The notes below the pieces were generated by a model, which worked only from the letters and a program-made list of their open reading frames with translations, did no database searches and had not been told where the DNA came from. Positions 63,501-64,000 of a stretch of DNA of 64,000 nt are shown here, piece by piece (the first letter of the stretch is position 1; every line of letters begins with the position of its first letter). The stretch is from the NCBI RefSeq assembly GCF_011297335.1, contig NZ_JAAOTJ010000023.1:1-64000 (forward strand). Reading direction: 5' to 3'. The DNA is from Catellatospora methionotrophica (GTDB lineage Bacteria; Actinomycetota; Actinomycetes; Mycobacteriales; Micromonosporaceae). A program made the translations under genes and the position numbers.

Positions 63501-64000
63501 CGAGATCCAGGCCGCGCTCAACGCCCACCCCGGGGTGCGCGACGGCGTCGTCGTCGTCCGCGAGGACAGCCCCGGCGACAAGCGCCTGGTCGCCTACTTC
63601 ACGGTCGCCGCCGACACCGCCTCGGACACCGCCGACGCGGCCGGCAACGTCGCCGCGCCGACGGCGGCTGAGCTGGCCGAGCACGTCGGCGCGCACGTGC
63701 CGCCGTACATGGTGCCGTCGGCGTTCGTGGCGATCGACGCCGTCCCGATGACCGTCAACGGCAAGCTCGACCGGCGGGCCCTGCCCGCCCCCGACCGGGG
63801 TGCGCTGCGCGCCGAGCGGGAGTTCGTCGCGCCGCGCACCGACGCCGAGGAGCGCCTCGCCGAGGTGTGGCGCGACGGGCTCGGCGTCGATCAGGTCGGC
63901 GTGCACGACAGCTTCTTCGACCTGGGCGGCGACTCGATCCGCGCGGTCGCCCTGGTCGGCGCGGCCCGCGCGGCCGGGTTCGACCTGGCCGTGCGCGACG
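57586..64000 (+). CDS. NRPS 2 (partial): C-A-PCP-C-A-PCP...
   Basis: The first 2138 codons of a larger synthetase that continues past the window. C1 (HHIACDA from 171), A3 (YTSGSTGRPKG near 637), PCP3 (S1044 in LGGDS), C2 (about 1105-1540), A4 (near 1702) and PCP4 (S2117 in LGGDS). The A3 pocket reads D-F-W-N-V-G-M-V-H-K, the threonine code; A4 reads D-V-W-N-V-A-M-V-H-K, threonine-like. C2 is atypical: the HHxxxDG motif is C1248-H-A-I-L-E-G, keeping the second His but losing the first His and the Asp. The two A domains are very similar, also in DNA, so one module probably arose by duplication. Confidence 0.93.
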   Translation, partial: MTSTAYEAQSREELIRRRLAGSAGTRRTRIPAADRTRPLPLSFGQQQMWFLNRLEPDSAEYLVPVALRLTGPVDEAALAAAWQQVIARHEVLRTRYELVDDEPVQVVDAPRDGALTVTDLTGLAADEREQRAAALVDTETVTGFDLERQWPVRGHLIRLSDGDRILVTTFHHIACDAWSTEVFVRELGALYAGAPLAEPQVQYADFAAWQRARLGGDILDRQLAYWRTQLADLEPLELPTDRARPARRDWRGGSVPIVLPADLAAGVRKLAAEADTTVFVTLMAAYQALLSRYTGKADVAVGTVVSGRNRPELQQLLGYGINSLVIRSQWDDDPDFTTLLGRVRGTVLDAFDHQDTPFAKLVDELQPDRDMSRSPLYQTVFTMHEERTAGDGTVGITPVPIRWQVSKVDLTLHVEDRLDGGLAGRFEYATALFDARTVQRFAAHLIRLLEHVVADPSARVGDLGLLDAAETALVTPAPLTAATPQDYRTLQELFETQVTATPDAVAVTSGTVSLTYAQLNAKANQLAHHLRGLGAGPGVLVGVCLDRGAELVPALLGVLKSGAAYLPLDPSVPADRIAYMLDDAAAAHVVTDVEHRALLDGFTGHAVLVDTDAPELAAQPDTDPELRNTADDLIYVIYTSGSTGRPKGVALTHANVHRLFTVTAELPEFSFGTSDVWTLFHSYAFDFSVWELWGPLLYGGRLVVVPFDVARSPEDFLQLLVDEQVTVLNQTPSAFRALVAAAASGDPWVDRLALRAVVFGGEKLELADLTPWVDRVGLHGPVLVNMYGITETTVHTTFRPINGADMRVLGASPVGGPLDDLSVYLLDQHGHPVPIGVPGEIHVGGPGVARGYLNRPELTAQRFVPDPYGPAGSRLYRSGDLAKRLADGSLEFLGRIDDQVKIRGYRIELGEIQAALNAVPGIREAVVIVREDTPGDKRLVGYAVPDGEEQLPSPVQIRALMGRTLPDYMVPTAFLALPRLPLTANGKLDRKALPSPDRATIVSGADYVAPRTPAEQRMADVWQQVLKTERVGVQDGFFDLGGDSIRAVALVGALRQEGFDVAVRDVFEHRTVAALAEHVTGRPAPEQQRTVAPYALISELDRGKLPAGIVDAYPLSQVQAGMIVEMLTGTGQNNYHNVTSFRIVDADPVDADALAGAAATVVARHDVLRTGFDLISFSQPLQLVHESAVMASGVTDLTGRDAAGIAQGLRAYAASERATLFDLAAPTLFRVHAHQVDGGAWWLSVTECHAILEGWSLHSLLMELLEVYRALRSGGVPAERPAQQVRYADFIAAELAALESADSRTYWRDVVAAYPRFDVPTGWGDDSAPAEMYVQPAPYHDLDHQLRAFAASAKVSFKAVMLATHLKVLSQLTEAASFSAGLVCDARPELLGADKVYGMYLNTLPFGFDRTARTWRELVQQVFAGEVALWPHRRFPLPAVQREAGGERLIGVYFNYQDFNQVDTNLVDYQASIDDSPTEFPLTVSSRAGAFMLTANSAHLSRDNTRRLAAMYRAVLEEIVADPDGDAQRVLLPAVDATVLAERSYAVRSVPATRCVHEVFEAQVAAAPDAPAVEFDGQVLSYAQLNAKANRLAHHLRGLGVRPETLVGVCLDRGAELVPALLGVLKSGGAYLPLDSAQPAERLGFMLSDAQAPVVVTQFAHAHLFDGYPGTLLFVDEQTFETEPDTNPVTVSTPDNLIYVIYTSGSTGRPKGVSLSHASVLRLLLIAEEHYGFGPSDVWPLFHSYAFDVSVWELWGSLLYGGKLVVVPREVTRSPEDFLDLLVTHGVTVLNQTPSAFRGLVGLARDGDPRIDALKLRAVVFAGEKLEFGELAPWTARRGYEAPRLLNMYGITETTVHTTFYQVQAADVASGTGNPVGHPLGDLTVHLYDQNGHLVPLGVPGEIHVGGPGVARGYLHRPELTASKFVPDPFGPAGSRLYRSGDLARRLPDGSLEFLGRIDDQVKIRGYRIELGEIQAALNAHPGVRDGVVVVREDSPGDKRLVAYFTVAADTASDTADAAGNVAAPTAAELAEHVGAHVPPYMVPSAFVAIDAVPMTVNGKLDRRALPAPDRGALRAEREFVAPRTDAEERLAEVWRDGLGVDQVGVHDSFFDLGGDSIRAVALVGAARAAGFDLAVRD

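Noticed and set aside
61396-63906. 836-codon minus-strand open frame opposite NRPS 2
   Set aside because: An antisense shadow with the same bias; the plus strand reads continuously through C2, A4 and PCP4.

Overview
The window is high-GC, densely coded actinomycete DNA. The many secreted hydrolases, the SARP and LacI regulators and the megasynthases suggest a filamentous actinomycete, perhaps Micromonosporaceae; that family placement is inference. I see no rRNA, tRNA, CRISPR array, transposase or integrase.

Left part (1-36000), housekeeping and accessory genes: the end of a sugar ABC permease and two tandem LacI paralogues; a RibD-type reductase; a GGDEF/HD-GYP membrane protein; a secreted GH64 beta-1,3-glucanase with two LacI-type operators; a secreted alpha/beta hydrolase; two small uncharacterised proteins; a divergent DUF4267/TetR pair with two palindromic operators; large secreted S8 and S1 proteases; HAD, VOC and LuxR/ATPase proteins; an AlkZ-like glycosylase; a seven-blade RCC1/PKD secreted protein; a moxR-DUF58-VWA-VWA operon led by a membrane HtrA-like protease; an M48-like membrane peptidase; a Tat-exported class A beta-lactamase-fold protein; and an NlpC/P60 peptidase divergent from a TetR regulator.

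Right part (about 36000-64000+), a biosynthetic gene cluster running off the right edge. It has a regulatory block: a TrmB-LuxR fusion, an 89-aa protein, a SARP, and a 68-aa exported peptide carrying GFGWDSV twice. Next comes a nine-gene minus-strand operon (47446 down to 38755): PLP decarboxylase, ACP, truncated acyl-CoA dehydrogenase, acyl-CoA dehydrogenase, AcpS, FAD oxidoreductase, atypical KASIII, Cys-less ketosynthase-like protein and AMP-ligase. Divergent from it are a canonical KASIII, a second ACP and a stand-alone condensation domain. Then come sbnA-sbnB (L-2,3-diaminopropionate synthesis), an MbtH protein and two NRPS genes, A-PCP-C-A-PCP and C-A-PCP-C-A-PCP (cut by the window end).

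Three promoters of this cluster (decarboxylase operon, KASIII operon, sbnA-NRPS operon) each carry two TATAG-type heptads exactly 11 bp apart, with a -10-like hexamer 8 bp further on. This is the expected geometry of SARP activator sites and ties the three units into one regulon. The likely product is an acylated or amine-capped peptide containing diaminopropionate and threonine-derived residues. The ACP-bound amino-acid decarboxylation and dehydrogenation set, and a condensation domain with a rewritten active-site motif after a Thr module, are its most unusual parts. I cannot match it to a known cluster from the sequence alone.
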